In this document: positions 1 to 10,197 of the stretch, one piece after another
How the letters are laid out: every line of letters starts with the position of its first letter
Numbering within the stretch: the stretch's first letter is position 1
Source of the DNA: Pedobacter sp. AK013
GTDB taxonomy: Bacteria; Bacteroidota; Bacteroidia; Sphingobacteriales; Sphingobacteriaceae
Reading direction: 5' to 3'
DNA length: 64,000 bases
Assembly (NCBI RefSeq): GCF_014205835.1
Contig: NZ_JACHCQ010000012.1
Coordinates: forward strand, 1-64,000
The notes under the pieces: generated by a model
What the model was told of the DNA's origin: nothing
The model's database searches: none
What the model saw: only the letters and a program-made list of their open reading frames with translations
Program-made: the position numbers and the translations under genes

Positions 1-28
1 AGGTGTGGTAACTCAAATATAACACTAC

Positions 29-57
29 AAAGGGTAGACTTAAAGCTACCCTTTTTT
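29..57 (+). terminator. Rho-independent terminator of an upstream gene outside the window
   Basis: Arms AAAGGGTAG (29-37) and CTACCCTTT (46-54) enclose an 8-base loop and run into a T tract. The T tract on the + strand suggests it ends a + strand gene lying left of the window, facing the GH2 gene. Confidence 0.7.
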
Positions 58-121
58 ATAAACAAAAAAATATTTCTCCGGACAACAGTGAACTTGTTTC
101 AGTATCCTCCGTGCCTTTAAG

Positions 122-340
122 ACCCTGAACTAAATTACCTTCGGAGAGCTCGCTAAGGCTCGGTTCAGGGTGTCGACTGTTTAAAAGTTAATAATAAACT
201 TCAAAATCTGTCCGTAGAGTTCAGTAGGGCTCTACGGATTATCAATGGAAAATAGTCTCTGACTCGTTCTTGTCAGTTGAGTTTGAAACTCAATTTTATA
301 ATTAAACCCGTAGAGACGCTGCGCTTAACTCTACGGACAG
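122..340. repeat. Cluster of three palindromic intergenic elements
   Basis: The gene-free stretch 58-348 holds three hairpins: ACCCTGAAC/GTTCAGGGT (122-130 and 163-171), TCCGTAGAG/CTCTACGGA (211-219 and 230-238) and CCGTAGAG/CTCTACGG (308-315 and 330-337). The outer copies also form a 12-bp inverted pair, CTGTCCGTAGAG (208-219) with CTCTACGGACAG (329-340). They follow the 3' end of the GH2 gene, so they may affect transcript ends, or they may be copies of a dispersed repeat. No gene is seen here. Confidence 0.6.
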
Positions 341-348
341 TTCATCGC

Positions 349-3312
349 TTAAGGCTGCTCGTAAATTTCTGCTTCAATAATGCTTAAGCCACCTTTTAGT
401 TTGGTTTCTGTACGTTCAATACCATCATCAAGTTTTTTACCGTTTACCTCTACGCCAACATTCGAGTTTTCTTTTTCTTTACCTGAGCCCACTAGCTGTA
501 CGGTTACTGTTTTCCCTTTTGTTGCCTTGCAATTGGCGGTAAAATAACCCAAACTAGGTTTACTATTGCCTTCGAAAACCACTTTTTCGTCAACTAAGAT
601 CCTTAACGGGTAAATTTTGGTTCTAAAACCATTCAATTTCAAAGATACTGAAGATACGGTACTTTCTTTTGCTAAAGTATATTTGATCCATGCAGTAGCA
701 ATCTTTCCATCATTTACCCAGTCGCTCAACTCATTATCATCGAAGCTTAACTTGGCTTTATCGTTATTGGCACCAGCCTCAGCAGCAACAATTTTGATCG
801 ATTTACGCGAAACTGTATAGGAGGGATCAAGTGGTGTTGCGCCTTTGCTTAAGTTTGGTTTCAAATTATCGCTCGGCAACTGTGCAGATAAACCATTAGC
901 GGTTTTAACCGGTAAAGTTTCGAAAGAAAGGTTTGCAGATTTTAGGCCTTCGGCCTTTGCCGTTAGATTAATTTTTCCGGCAGTGGTTGTCGATCTGATG
1001 AGCACTCTGTTTACCCCATTTTCAGCGGGAAGGTTTTTAGCCAAAATATAATTATCTGGTCCCTGGGCTAAACCTCCACGCCATTCGGCTGGGCCGTCTA
1101 AACTAAAGCTGACCATATTTGAAGCGGTAGGACAGCGGTTTCCCTCTAGATCTACTACTTCAAACTGAACCAATACCACATCGGCACCATCTGCTTTAAA
1201 ACCACTCGGGTTTTTTATTGCCGTTAGTTTTAAAGAAACAGCTTTACCTGCGGTTTTCAATTGGGTTTGGGCCAGTTTTTCTCCAGCCGAAGAATAGGAA
1301 ATGGCTTTAATTGTTCCAGCCCGATAACTAATGTTCTTAAACGTGAACAGAAAACCATTACTTTTTTCGCCAAAACCAAGCGATTTATTATTCAAAATCA
1401 GCTCTACCTTGTCGCCACTAGCCACTACATATACATTCTTCTTTACGCCGGCTTTGTAGTTCCAGTGCCCGATTAAATGAATGCCGGTTTTTTTAGCGTC
1501 AACCCAGCCATCCCACATTACTTTGTGCGCAAAAAAGGCATCTTTTGGAATACGCATGGCATCCACTTCACCGCTTCTCCGGTAGTTTTCTTCTCCACGG
1601 TGATGGGTATTCGAATCAGAAAATATAATGTTTACCCCACCAGCGCTTACCCTGGTTCCTGTTCCCGGGCGTTCTTCATAATATTCGTTCCAACGAATTA
1701 CATCTTCAATGGCAAAAGAATCCTGGTTGCGGTTATAATCACTTGCATCGGCATCTTTGTACTTAGGGCCAGCGCCGTTTACGTGGTAAGGAGGGGAGAA
1801 TTCGTCCCAATATTTCCGTAAAGCTTCATCTCTTGCATACTCCATAGACCATAATGGCTTTGTTGCACTTTTATTGATATATAACATTTCTCCACCATAT
1901 TCAGCTTCAGGGATATCGAGCATTTCTCTCGATCCGATTGCTCTGCCGCCATTTGGGTCGTAAAGGTTTCTAATGGCTTTCATTTCCTGCATGTGCGCTG
2001 CACTGATCGATTCATTTCCACATTCGTAAAAAAGGATACTCGGGTTGTTGCGGTTGTAAATAATGGCATCTGTCATTACTGCTTTTCGTTGATCCCAGCG
2101 GGTTCCGGTTACATCTTTTTCCGAATCTCCGGCTGGCATCGCCTGTATTAAACCTACACGGTCGCACGATTCTATATCCTGTTTCCAAGGCGTAATGTGC
2201 ATCCAGCGAACTAAATTAGCATTGCTTTCTACCATGAGTTGATTGCTGTAATCGCTTAGCCATGGCGGTACCGATAAACCGATTGCGGGCCACTCATTAC
2301 TGCTGCGCTGTGCATAACCCTTCATCATCAACACGCTGTCGTTTAAATACACCATGCCATTTTTAAATGCTGTTTTTCTGAAACCTGTTTTGGTGCTCAG
2401 TTCATCTATCACCTTACCTGCAGATATTAATCTTGAAGTAACCGTATACAGATAGCCATAACCCCAACTCCAAAAGTTTAAATCAGTTACCAGTGCCTCT
2501 GCTTTTAAAGTTAAGGTATCGCCAGCTTTGATATTGGTTGCTGTTGATTTAAAGGTTTTTACGGTTTTTCCATCGAGATCTTTTAGCTCCACTTCGTACA
2601 CCAGTTTCTGATCTGCAGTGCTTTCGTTTTTAACCTGCGATTCGGAAATAATCACAGCCGATTTATCTTTAATATTAAAGTCTTTCGCGTAGCAATAGTT
2701 GCCAGTGGTTTTTAAGGTTGAAAAAAGTGGAAGCGTTTGGTATACATTACCTGTAATATGCAAACGGACATTTTTGGAGATTCCACCATAATTGGCATTA
2801 AAGTTTTTGTCGTTCCACTGGTAGCCAGAGTTGGTTGCTTTTTCCCTGTAGTTCCAGGCATTATCAATCCTAACCGCAATTACATTTTCTTTGTTCTGAT
2901 TAATTAAGGTGCTAATGTCGAACCCAAAAGCCATTACGCCATTTTCGTGCCGGCCAATAAACTTTCCGTTCAGGTAAAATTCACCAGCCTGCCTGATACC
3001 TTCAAATTCCAGGAATATTTTATTACTTGGGTTGGTTTCTGAAATGGTAAAATGCTTGCGGTACCAGGCAATACCCGTAGATAAATCCTCTATTGATTTT
3101 TTAAAGGCTTCATCTTCGTTCCATGCATAGGGTAGGGTAATGGCTTTCCATGTTTTATCGTCAAAATCGGTACTTTCTGCTCCAGGTAAATCACCTATAA
3201 AGAGTTTCCAGCCAGGATTAAAATTGTAGGTTTTTCTTGGATTAGCTGATTGTTGTGCCCAAGCGATAAAGGGAAGGAGCGCAACCATTAAAAAGAGGTA
3301 AATATGTTTCAT
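349..3312 (-). CDS. Glycoside hydrolase family 2 enzyme (beta-galactosidase-like), secreted
   Basis: 987 residues with a Sec signal peptide (1-20, ending AWAQ). It follows the GH2 order: jelly-roll sugar-binding domain (about 27-190, with GRHENGVMAF near 120), immunoglobulin-like domain (about 215-312), then a TIM barrel. In the barrel, E434 in the CGNES motif fits the acid/base and E491 in SMEYARDE fits the nucleophile; this is assigned by eye. Beta-sandwich domains follow to the C-terminus. It probably removes exo-linked sugars in the periplasm. It is the last gene of the SusC-SusD-GH43-GH2 locus, 9 bp after the GH43-like gene. GH2 includes galactosidases, glucuronidases and mannosidases, so the sugar is not fixed. 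The ATG is preceded by ATAACCAAACATA, a leader shared with other genes here. Confidence 0.9.
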   Translation of the reverse strand: MKHIYLFLMVALLPFIAWAQQSANPRKTYNFNPGWKLFIGDLPGAESTDFDDKTWKAITLPYAWNEDEAFKKSIEDLSTGIAWYRKHFTISETNPSNKIFLEFEGIRQAGEFYLNGKFIGRHENGVMAFGFDISTLINQNKENVIAVRIDNAWNYREKATNSGYQWNDKNFNANYGGISKNVRLHITGNVYQTLPLFSTLKTTGNYCYAKDFNIKDKSAVIISESQVKNESTADQKLVYEVELKDLDGKTVKTFKSTATNIKAGDTLTLKAEALVTDLNFWSWGYGYLYTVTSRLISAGKVIDELSTKTGFRKTAFKNGMVYLNDSVLMMKGYAQRSSNEWPAIGLSVPPWLSDYSNQLMVESNANLVRWMHITPWKQDIESCDRVGLIQAMPAGDSEKDVTGTRWDQRKAVMTDAIIYNRNNPSILFYECGNESISAAHMQEMKAIRNLYDPNGGRAIGSREMLDIPEAEYGGEMLYINKSATKPLWSMEYARDEALRKYWDEFSPPYHVNGAGPKYKDADASDYNRNQDSFAIEDVIRWNEYYEERPGTGTRVSAGGVNIIFSDSNTHHRGEENYRRSGEVDAMRIPKDAFFAHKVMWDGWVDAKKTGIHLIGHWNYKAGVKKNVYVVASGDKVELILNNKSLGFGEKSNGFLFTFKNISYRAGTIKAISYSSAGEKLAQTQLKTAGKAVSLKLTAIKNPSGFKADGADVVLVQFEVVDLEGNRCPTASNMVSFSLDGPAEWRGGLAQGPDNYILAKNLPAENGVNRVLIRSTTTAGKINLTAKAEGLKSANLSFETLPVKTANGLSAQLPSDNLKPNLSKGATPLDPSYTVSRKSIKIVAAEAGANNDKAKLSFDDNELSDWVNDGKIATAWIKYTLAKESTVSSVSLKLNGFRTKIYPLRILVDEKVVFEGNSKPSLGYFTANCKATKGKTVTVQLVGSGKEKENSNVGVEVNGKKLDDGIERTETKLKGGLSIIEAEIYEQP

Positions 3313-3321
3313 TATGTTTGG

Positions 3322-4323
3322 TTATGGATTTAATTTAACGGATAAAGGTTTATCGCGGTCACAAATAATTTCACCATTTAGGTATGTTAACTCTGCCAGT
3401 TGAATTACGCTTCTCCTGGTGGTACTGTTATCTATCCCTTTATTTTGAGGTGTTCGGCCAGGATGGGTAAAATAATAGATATAGGCTTTATCGCCATTTA
3501 CTACCACGTCGGCATGACCACCCATTACGCCATCATCGGTTCCTTTGCCCGGTTCCTGCAAAATATTTTTGAGCTGGCGTTTCCAGGTAAGGAGATCAGT
3601 AGACGAATATATGCCGAGGCCATTCCAGTTGTCGACTACCATCCAATAGGTCTTTTCCCAGAAGAATACCTTTGGACCTTCACAGCCTTTATCGCCAATT
3701 AATTTTTTGTTTTGATCTTCCCAGTGATAGAGGTCTTTACTATCTGCGTAATAGATCGATTTGCCCGCCATTTCATTGTTGTAATACATGCGCCAGCCTT
3801 TGTTGTCAGGAAGTTTAAATACACAGGCATCAATGCAACGATCGGAGGCAAGGTTCAGTTTCGATTCGAATTTCCAGTTGATGAGGTTTTTGCTGGTCAG
3901 GTGAACAATGTACCGTGGGTGGCGCCAATCTTTAAAAACACCGGGTACATAGGTTAAGTACATGTGATAAATTCCCTTATTTTCGATTACTTCTGGGCCC
4001 CAATGCGTATAATCGGTTAACCGGTATCTGATATCGCAGGTATCGCGGTATTTCCATTTTACACCATCTTTGGATTCGGCAATGCCAATACGTGCGCCAT
4101 GTACCCAGGCAACACCATCAAGGTTTTTAATATTTGCCCTGCGGTTGGTATAAAACATAAACCACTTTTTTTCATTTTTATTCCAGATCACTACGGGATC
4201 GGCAGCGCCATCGTAAATGGGGTCGCTGTATAATGGTTTAGGAACAGTCTGTGGTTTTTTATCCTTTTGAGAAAAAGCATTTATAGAAAACAGGATTAAA
4301 CAGGCAAGTAAAATTTTCTTCAT
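3322..4323 (-). CDS. GH43/GH117-like five-bladed beta-propeller glycoside hydrolase, secreted
   Basis: 333 residues from the ATG at 4323, which starts a clean signal peptide (MKKILLACLILFSINAFSQ). The frame is open 20 codons further upstream, but that extension would bury the signal, so it is rejected. Propeller features include an early ADPVVIW aspartate, the HWGPEV segment with its glutamate, CIDACVF, and repeated WxxxYYN / WMVVD blade strands. This layout fits clan GH-F or GH117-like enzymes, which often act on arabinose-, xylose- or galactan-type linkages. It is probably exported with the neighbouring GH2 enzyme to trim oligosaccharides brought in by the SusCD pair. The family call comes from blade pattern only; subfamily and substrate are not determinable here. 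Confidence 0.72.
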   Translation of the reverse strand: MKKILLACLILFSINAFSQKDKKPQTVPKPLYSDPIYDGAADPVVIWNKNEKKWFMFYTNRRANIKNLDGVAWVHGARIGIAESKDGVKWKYRDTCDIRYRLTDYTHWGPEVIENKGIYHMYLTYVPGVFKDWRHPRYIVHLTSKNLINWKFESKLNLASDRCIDACVFKLPDNKGWRMYYNNEMAGKSIYYADSKDLYHWEDQNKKLIGDKGCEGPKVFFWEKTYWMVVDNWNGLGIYSSTDLLTWKRQLKNILQEPGKGTDDGVMGGHADVVVNGDKAYIYYFTHPGRTPQNKGIDNSTTRRSVIQLAELTYLNGEIICDRDKPLSVKLNP

Positions 4324-4409
4324 CTCTGAAATAGTAGTAAAATGGACGGTTTGTATTTCACAGAGAAATGAAAACGCCATCAATAAAAAGGAAATATTTG
4401 GTTAAATAG

Positions 4410-4432
4410 TTTAAACGAGTTTAGCGTTTAAA
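4410..4432. promoter_or_regulatory. Inverted repeat upstream of the GH43-like gene
   Basis: TTTAAACG (4410-4417) and CGTTTAAA (4425-4432) are perfect 8-bp arms with a 7-bp spacer, about 87 bp before the GH43-like start. The element could be an operator or a leader hairpin. AT-rich sequence makes chance pairing possible. Confidence 0.35.
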
Positions 4433-4500
4433 ATTGATAGGGCCGTCCTGCTCCATCCTGTAGAAAGTGGGGCATTTACAGATAAAGGGCTTTAAATGCT

Positions 4501-4516
4501 TTTCAAACGTTTGAAA
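4501..4516. promoter_or_regulatory. Putative LacI-family operator
   Basis: TTTCAAACGTTTGAAA is a perfect 16-bp palindrome with the central CG typical of LacI/GalR-type operators. It lies between susD and the GH43-like gene, suggesting that the enzyme pair has its own regulated promoter. A second site sharing the CAAACGnTTG core lies upstream of susC (10198-10213). No LacI-type gene is in the window. Confidence 0.5.
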
Positions 4517-4631
4517 TAATGGTGCAGAGGTAGTAATGAGTGGTAACAAATGCGATATGAAATATAGAATGGGCGTAATAGCAAGATTTTTTTGAAAAAA
4601 GGTTGCATCGTAAAGTTAATTCTCATCAGAG

Positions 4632-4712
4632 TCTGTCATGTTGAGCCTGTCGAAACACTTCAAAAGTATTTAAAACAGGTTCTTCCACAGGCCCAGGATG
4701 ACAAACTACATT
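4632..4712. repeat. Dispersed intergenic repeat (TGTCATGTTGAGC ... CCAGGATGACA type)
   Basis: The spacer 4324-4742 contains no gene. Its proximal part begins with TGTCATGTTGAGCCTGTCG and ends with CAGGCCCAGGATGACA, inverted ends of the TGTCAT.../...ATGACA kind also seen at 51944-52170. Such elements are common non-coding repeats in Sphingobacteriaceae spacers and may form the 3' hairpin of the susD transcript. Confidence 0.5.
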
Positions 4713-4742
4713 TATAATGCAACCTTTTTTAACCTAAACTAT

Positions 4743-6740
4743 TTACCAACCAGGGTTTTGCATCGCTTGTTTTTGCTCAGCAGTTAAAGGTTCACCTCCA
4801 ATTTTAAGTACATCTAAGAAACTTTGAGGGATAGGGCGGAGGTAATGTTTGCCCTCCAATGGTTTAGCTTCCAGGTTAAATGCTGCAGTACGGGCTACTA
4901 ATGTCTTGGTACGAGCCAAGTCTTCCCATCTCATCAATTCGCCCATTAATTCTCTGGAGCGTTCGTCCAAAATAAAGGCTTTGAATTTATCTGCATTCGA
5001 ACTGGCGCCAACTTTATCGTAAAAATCTTTGCTCGAGTTAAAAATATCGGCCTCACTATTTAAGTGCATGGAGGATAAGGTATTGGTTGTAGTTACCGGG
5101 ATATTGTTCGATTCGAAATATGTATTTTTGTCTGAATAGGAAACAATTGCAGAAGTTACTGCAGGATTGGTTTTATAAGCAATTCCGCCATCAACATAAG
5201 CAGAACGATCTTCGCCATCTTTATAGGCTGCACGATCGCGAACCGTGTTTAGGTAAGGGATGGCCTGCGCATACTGCCCCAATCGTCCGTAAGCTTCTGC
5301 AGCGATTAAATAGGTTTCGGCAAGGCGGGCCAGAATTCCATCACGCTGCCCGAACTGTGAGGCAACGAGGTTTCTAGAGCCATCCATAAATTTAGATAAA
5401 GCCACATATTGGCTTACACCGTAATTACCATGTGCATTTAAGTAGCTTTGTGGTTGACCGGCAAAATACCTTACAAACATGGTTGGTTTGCGGCGGGCAA
5501 GATCTGTTGGTAAAGCAGGATCGGCATTAGGAACTATGGGTGTATACCTGGTATCACCAGCATCGTTTACAATGTACAAAACAGCCTCTTCGCCTACGGC
5601 AAATTTTGGTTGCCCTTCTTGTGCTGGCGTTGGTGCACTACCTTTAACCCACTTGGGGATACTGGCTGCATTATTAGCCACGTAGCGTGTTTTGAAACTT
5701 TTCCAGAATCTAGAGTCGTTTACACGGTCAAAAACGTCTAAAGCATAATCTGTTGATCTCATGCGCTGAAATTCGCGCCCTCCGGCTATATCGCGTATCA
5801 TTCCGGGAAGGGTTTGATAAACAGATGGATAATACAGGTGTACCTGGTTGCCGTACCTTCCCTGGGTTGCCGTATTGTTCGAAAATTGAGCGGCAAGGAT
5901 AACTTCGCGATTGGTTTCATTTGCACCATCAACTGTAGTGAAATTCCAAAGGTCGCTGTAATTAGTGGCTAGACTATGCTGGCCACTGCCAATTACCAGG
6001 TCTGCATATTTAATTGCATTTTGTAGATCGGCTGTTTTGGTATCGCCATTCCAATCATTGTTCATTTCACTTGCACGGAATAGGTATGCCTTGGCCAGAA
6101 AATGAGCCGCTGCCCATTTGGTAATTCTTCCTCTTTCTGCGGCCGCTGTTGGCAACAGGTTATAGGCCTGCGTAAAATCCTGAATGACCTGTTCGTATAC
6201 TTCTTTGGCCGAGTTCCTTTTAAAACCTTCTTTAATCGTTTCTAATGATTCGAGCTGTAAGGGCACTCCTCCATATTGTTTTACCAATTTAAAATAATCG
6301 AAGGCACGCATAAAGTAACCTTCTCCTAAGCGGGTATTTTTGTTGGCCCCAGTATAATAAATAGGTACATTTTTAATCACAATATTGGCCGAATTAATAT
6401 TGGTGTACATGTTATCAAAAACGGCCTGCACATCGGCATTTAGCGAATTTAAGGTTCCGTCATAAGAGTTCCACATTTGCTCGGTTCTATCACCACCTAC
6501 GGTAAACTCATCTACCCCATAATTGGTACTGGTATATGCCCAGGTATAATTAAAATGAAATTTTAAACTCTGGTACATCCCAATAACCAAGCCGTCTAAT
6601 CCTTCTGTTTTTTGAAAATCGGATGTATTGCGCGAGTTGATCACTTCTTCATCCAGGAAACTTTTTTTACAGGAAGTGGGAAGAACCATTAAGCTTCCTA
6701 ACAAAGCCACTCCTGATATCATATTTACAATCTTTTTCAT
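4743..6740 (-). CDS. RagB/SusD family outer-membrane glycan-binding lipoprotein
   Basis: 665 residues from the ATG at 6740; a TTG two codons earlier is less likely. The N-terminus is a lipoprotein signal (LMVLPTSCKKSF) with the lipidated cysteine in TSC. The body is alpha-helical with TPR-like SusD segments, including the helix typical of the family near YFMRAFDYFKLVKQYGGVPL, and the C-terminal signature ILDERSRELMGELMRWEDLARTK. It sits 21 bp after the susC stop. SusD-type proteins cap the partner SusC channel and bind the incoming glycan at the cell surface. The specific ligand cannot be read from the sequence. Confidence 0.93.
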   Translation of the reverse strand: MKKIVNMISGVALLGSLMVLPTSCKKSFLDEEVINSRNTSDFQKTEGLDGLVIGMYQSLKFHFNYTWAYTSTNYGVDEFTVGGDRTEQMWNSYDGTLNSLNADVQAVFDNMYTNINSANIVIKNVPIYYTGANKNTRLGEGYFMRAFDYFKLVKQYGGVPLQLESLETIKEGFKRNSAKEVYEQVIQDFTQAYNLLPTAAAERGRITKWAAAHFLAKAYLFRASEMNNDWNGDTKTADLQNAIKYADLVIGSGQHSLATNYSDLWNFTTVDGANETNREVILAAQFSNNTATQGRYGNQVHLYYPSVYQTLPGMIRDIAGGREFQRMRSTDYALDVFDRVNDSRFWKSFKTRYVANNAASIPKWVKGSAPTPAQEGQPKFAVGEEAVLYIVNDAGDTRYTPIVPNADPALPTDLARRKPTMFVRYFAGQPQSYLNAHGNYGVSQYVALSKFMDGSRNLVASQFGQRDGILARLAETYLIAAEAYGRLGQYAQAIPYLNTVRDRAAYKDGEDRSAYVDGGIAYKTNPAVTSAIVSYSDKNTYFESNNIPVTTTNTLSSMHLNSEADIFNSSKDFYDKVGASSNADKFKAFILDERSRELMGELMRWEDLARTKTLVARTAAFNLEAKPLEGKHYLRPIPQSFLDVLKIGGEPLTAEQKQAMQNPGW

Positions 6741-6761
6741 AATCAATATTTTTTCACTTTG

Positions 6762-9700
6762 TTAGAAACTTGCGTTAATACCAAATACAACACCTCTGTT
6801 AAAGGTAGAACCACCTAAATCTGGATCTATCCATTTTACCTTCGAGTAGATTAAACCAGGGTTAATCATCTGCGCATATACCCTTAACCTTGATAATGTT
6901 AGTTTTTTGGTAATATTATCGGCGAAATTATAACCCAGTGATATATTTCTAACCTTGATAAAAGAGCCATCCTGATAATTCATTGCACTTTTAAACTGAT
7001 CGCCTGCTGCACTAGCATAGTTAGGCGCAGGATAATCGTTGGTAGGGTTGGTTGGTGTCCAGTAGTCTAATACCCGTTGCGCAAAACGTCCTTGCAAAGA
7101 CTCGGCTCCGGTGGCAATCAGGAAATTATATCTTGCAATAATGAAAACAGATAAATCGAAACCTTTGTAGTTAAAGGTATTTGTAATACCTCCGCTCCAG
7201 CTTGGCGTATAGCGGCCTAATACCTGGCGGTCGTTATTCGCGTCAATTTTATAATCGTTGTTTAAATCTCTTATTTTAATGCTTCCTGGTTTAAAACTGG
7301 TACCATTGGCATTAAATTTTGCAATTTCTTTTAAATCATCCGGTGTATCTTGCCAAATACCATCTTTAACATAGTCATATGCTACACTAATCCCGTTTCC
7401 GATAAAGAAAAGATCAGCAACCATGTCACCACCGTTCAGTTTCACAATTTCGTCTCTACTGGCCGAAAAATTTAGGGTAGATTCCCAGCTAAAATCTTTT
7501 GATTTGACGTTAACCGTATTCAAAGTTAAATCGAGTCCTTTGTTTTTGGTCGAACCAATGTTATCATAAGAAGTAGGATAACCATTGATGATATTGATCT
7601 TTTTGAGTAAAATTAGGTCGGTGGTTTTAGATTTATAAACATCTAGTGAACCACTTATTCTTCCCTGTAAAAGGTCGAAATCGAGACCTAAATTATATTG
7701 TTGGGTTTTTTCCCAGCTTAACAATTTGTTGGGGAATGAAATTGGATTTGCCAAAGAAGCATCTGATGCAACGTAACCTATCTGTGCAGCACTGCCAAAG
7801 GTATAGGTTAGCGGTTGCAAAAGACCCAGCGTGCTACCAATATCTACTGATGAGTTACCCGTACTACCCACACCAAGCCTCAATTTCAGTTGGTTAACCC
7901 ATTTAATGTTTTTCATAAAATCTTCCTGATCCATACGCCATGCCAAGGCTGCTGACGGGAAAAAATCCCACTTGTTGCCTTCAGCCAACTGCGATGCTCC
8001 ATCCGAGCGTAGCGATGCTGTTAACAGATACTTGCCATCATAACTATAATTTACCCTTGCCATGTACGATTCGAGTGTAGATTTTCTAAAATCTGTATCA
8101 AATCCATCCAAAGCCGTAATACTTCCCGCCCTTAATCCATACCAAAGAGGGGCAATCAAATTTATTTTACTGCCTGTTAATGATGAAGATTCATCTTGAA
8201 ACAGGGAAGAACTTTGTAAAAAGGTTACTCCAAAACTGTGTTTGTTAATGGTTTTGTCGTAATACAATAAATGATCGAGGGTATAGGCAAACTTATTACT
8301 CTGATTTAATTGTGCATAATTGTTAACCGAGCCCGGTATACCCGCATCTCTGTTTACCGATTTTGCATCCTGGTATTTTCCGTTATAGAAATTAGAAAAA
8401 TCAGGGCCGAAATTGATGCGGTATTTTAATCCTTTTAAAATATTAACCTCAGCAAAGGCCGAGCCTAAGGCTCTTAAGGTTTTACGAAGATTGATGTTGT
8501 AATCGGCCTCGAGAATTGGATTCTGGATGTTGATATCGCCACCAGGCAGGTTAATTCTATTGCCGCTCGGATCGTAAGGAATAGCCATAGGAAGCATACC
8601 ACGTGCAGCGGCATAAATATTACCTGCGCCCGAAGCGCTGGCCGCAACGAAACCGTAGTTTTGCAAGCTATAGGTTGTTGTGATGTTAAGTCCCATTTTA
8701 AACCATTTAACCGGATTAATCTCTACACTCAATTTACCACTATACCTTTCAAAATCCTGCCCCAGCTGTGTGCCGGTTTGGTTCAGGTAGCCGAATGATC
8801 CATATGCCTTCATTTTTTCGGTTCCACCACTTACACTTAATACATGATCTTGGGTAATTCCGGTCCTGGTCACTAAATCGCCCCAATCGGTAGTTGGAAC
8901 CAGGCTGCCATCATAAACACCATTTACCCAGCCTTTTTCGATGTTTTCGAGCACGTACGGGTCGCCGGCAAAAATTTCCCTATCCTTGGCCAGCGTAGGC
9001 ACGGTTGGGTATTTCCGGGTATCGGTTGCCGGTAATGCCCGAAATGCATCGCGGCGAAACTCGATATATTGTGCCGAATTCATCATTTCCATCCTATCGT
9101 TTAGGGTTTCGATTGTTGCCGTACCCACATAATCCATGGTTAACCTTCCGGTTTTGCCTTTTTTGGTGGTTACCAGTACAACTCCATTGGCACCTCTAGA
9201 ACCATAAATAGCTGTTGCAGAGGCATCCTTTAAAACATCGATATTTTCAATGTCGTTAGGGTTTATGGCGTCGATCCCGCCAGCTTGCAATGGAATACCA
9301 TCTACTACGAACAGCGGCGAATTACTGGCTTTTAATGATCTAAGACCTCGGATTTTAATATCTCCAACCTGACCAGGGCGCTCATTTGAGGTAATATCTA
9401 CGCCGGCTGCTTTGCCTTGCATGGCCTGTAAGGCATTGGTTACTGGCCTCGATCTGATTTCTTTAGCACCAACACTTACTACTGCTCCGGTCAAGTCACT
9501 TTTCTTTACGGTATTGTAACCCACTACTACAACTTCTTCCAAATCGTTGGTAGCGCTCTTTAATTGAATGCTGATGGTTGTTTTTCCATCAACCGGCACC
9601 TCCTGTGTAGTATAGCCAATGTACGAAACTACCAAAACCGGGTTGCTTACTGTTGATGGAATAGTAATGGAAAAAGCACCATTAACATCGGTAGAAGCTA

Positions 9701-9971
9701 CAAGGGTAGTGCCCTTCAATCTGATGCTCACCCCAACTAAGGTCTCACCTTTTTCGTCAACAATTTTTCCTTTCAAGGTAACGTCTCGTTTGCTCATCGA
9801 GATGTTAGTTGCTGTGATAGATAAAGGTGTTGTTTTTAGATGGCTAGCATCTGCATTGGCTGTATTTGCAACACATAGAAAGCATAGTGCAGACATGCCT
9901 GTTACGAGGACTTTCTTGTACGAATAGCCATTTCGTCGCTTTAGGTTTTCTGGATAAAAATTAAGATCCAT
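6762..9971 (-). CDS. SusC/RagA family TonB-linked outer-membrane transporter
   Basis: 1069 residues. After an N-terminal targeting segment (hydrophobic stretch about 23-40) there is a carboxypeptidase-like regulatory domain (about 65-150, with GKIVDEKGETLVGVSI and VSYIGYTTQEV). A TonB plug follows (about 150-270, LEEVVVVGYNTVKKSDLTGAV, then IRGLRS and DVLKDASATAIYGSRGANGVVLVTTKKG), then a 22-strand-type barrel ending in an aromatic terminal F. It imports oligosaccharides across the outer membrane using TonB energy, with the SusD partner downstream. There is no STN domain, so control by an ECF/FecR pair is not expected; the LacI-type palindrome upstream is the likelier control point. Confidence 0.95.
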   Translation of the reverse strand: MDLNFYPENLKRRNGYSYKKVLVTGMSALCFLCVANTANADASHLKTTPLSITATNISMSKRDVTLKGKIVDEKGETLVGVSIRLKGTTLVASTDVNGAFSITIPSTVSNPVLVVSYIGYTTQEVPVDGKTTISIQLKSATNDLEEVVVVGYNTVKKSDLTGAVVSVGAKEIRSRPVTNALQAMQGKAAGVDITSNERPGQVGDIKIRGLRSLKASNSPLFVVDGIPLQAGGIDAINPNDIENIDVLKDASATAIYGSRGANGVVLVTTKKGKTGRLTMDYVGTATIETLNDRMEMMNSAQYIEFRRDAFRALPATDTRKYPTVPTLAKDREIFAGDPYVLENIEKGWVNGVYDGSLVPTTDWGDLVTRTGITQDHVLSVSGGTEKMKAYGSFGYLNQTGTQLGQDFERYSGKLSVEINPVKWFKMGLNITTTYSLQNYGFVAASASGAGNIYAAARGMLPMAIPYDPSGNRINLPGGDINIQNPILEADYNINLRKTLRALGSAFAEVNILKGLKYRINFGPDFSNFYNGKYQDAKSVNRDAGIPGSVNNYAQLNQSNKFAYTLDHLLYYDKTINKHSFGVTFLQSSSLFQDESSSLTGSKINLIAPLWYGLRAGSITALDGFDTDFRKSTLESYMARVNYSYDGKYLLTASLRSDGASQLAEGNKWDFFPSAALAWRMDQEDFMKNIKWVNQLKLRLGVGSTGNSSVDIGSTLGLLQPLTYTFGSAAQIGYVASDASLANPISFPNKLLSWEKTQQYNLGLDFDLLQGRISGSLDVYKSKTTDLILLKKINIINGYPTSYDNIGSTKNKGLDLTLNTVNVKSKDFSWESTLNFSASRDEIVKLNGGDMVADLFFIGNGISVAYDYVKDGIWQDTPDDLKEIAKFNANGTSFKPGSIKIRDLNNDYKIDANNDRQVLGRYTPSWSGGITNTFNYKGFDLSVFIIARYNFLIATGAESLQGRFAQRVLDYWTPTNPTNDYPAPNYASAAGDQFKSAMNYQDGSFIKVRNISLGYNFADNITKKLTLSRLRVYAQMINPGLIYSKVKWIDPDLGGSTFNRGVVFGINASF

Positions 9972-10197
9972 AATTTTATTGGTTTTGTAAATATTTGGTT
10001 ATATAGCCAAATAGCATATTTAGATGAGGTGTGCTATCTGTTTTGAGGGCATATGATTAAGCAATTATTCCATTTTCTTTTTGGAAGAATTACTTGTTGT
10101 AAGATGAAAAATGAGTTAGTTTTTAATGTTTTTGGCTACAGTAGCCATTCTTTTTATTGGCCTCAGGGCTTTAAAACGGTAATGTTGGGGGATTTAG

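Noticed and set aside
617-1821. Several + strand open frames opposite the GH2 gene (up to 114 codons)
   Set aside because: They lie wholly antisense to a well-supported enzyme gene, have no recognisable motifs and follow its codon pattern, so they are shadows.
4321-4383. Longer start for the GH43-like gene at 4383
   Set aside because: The extra 20 residues would precede a perfect signal peptide that begins at the internal ATG at 4323, so the shorter form was chosen.
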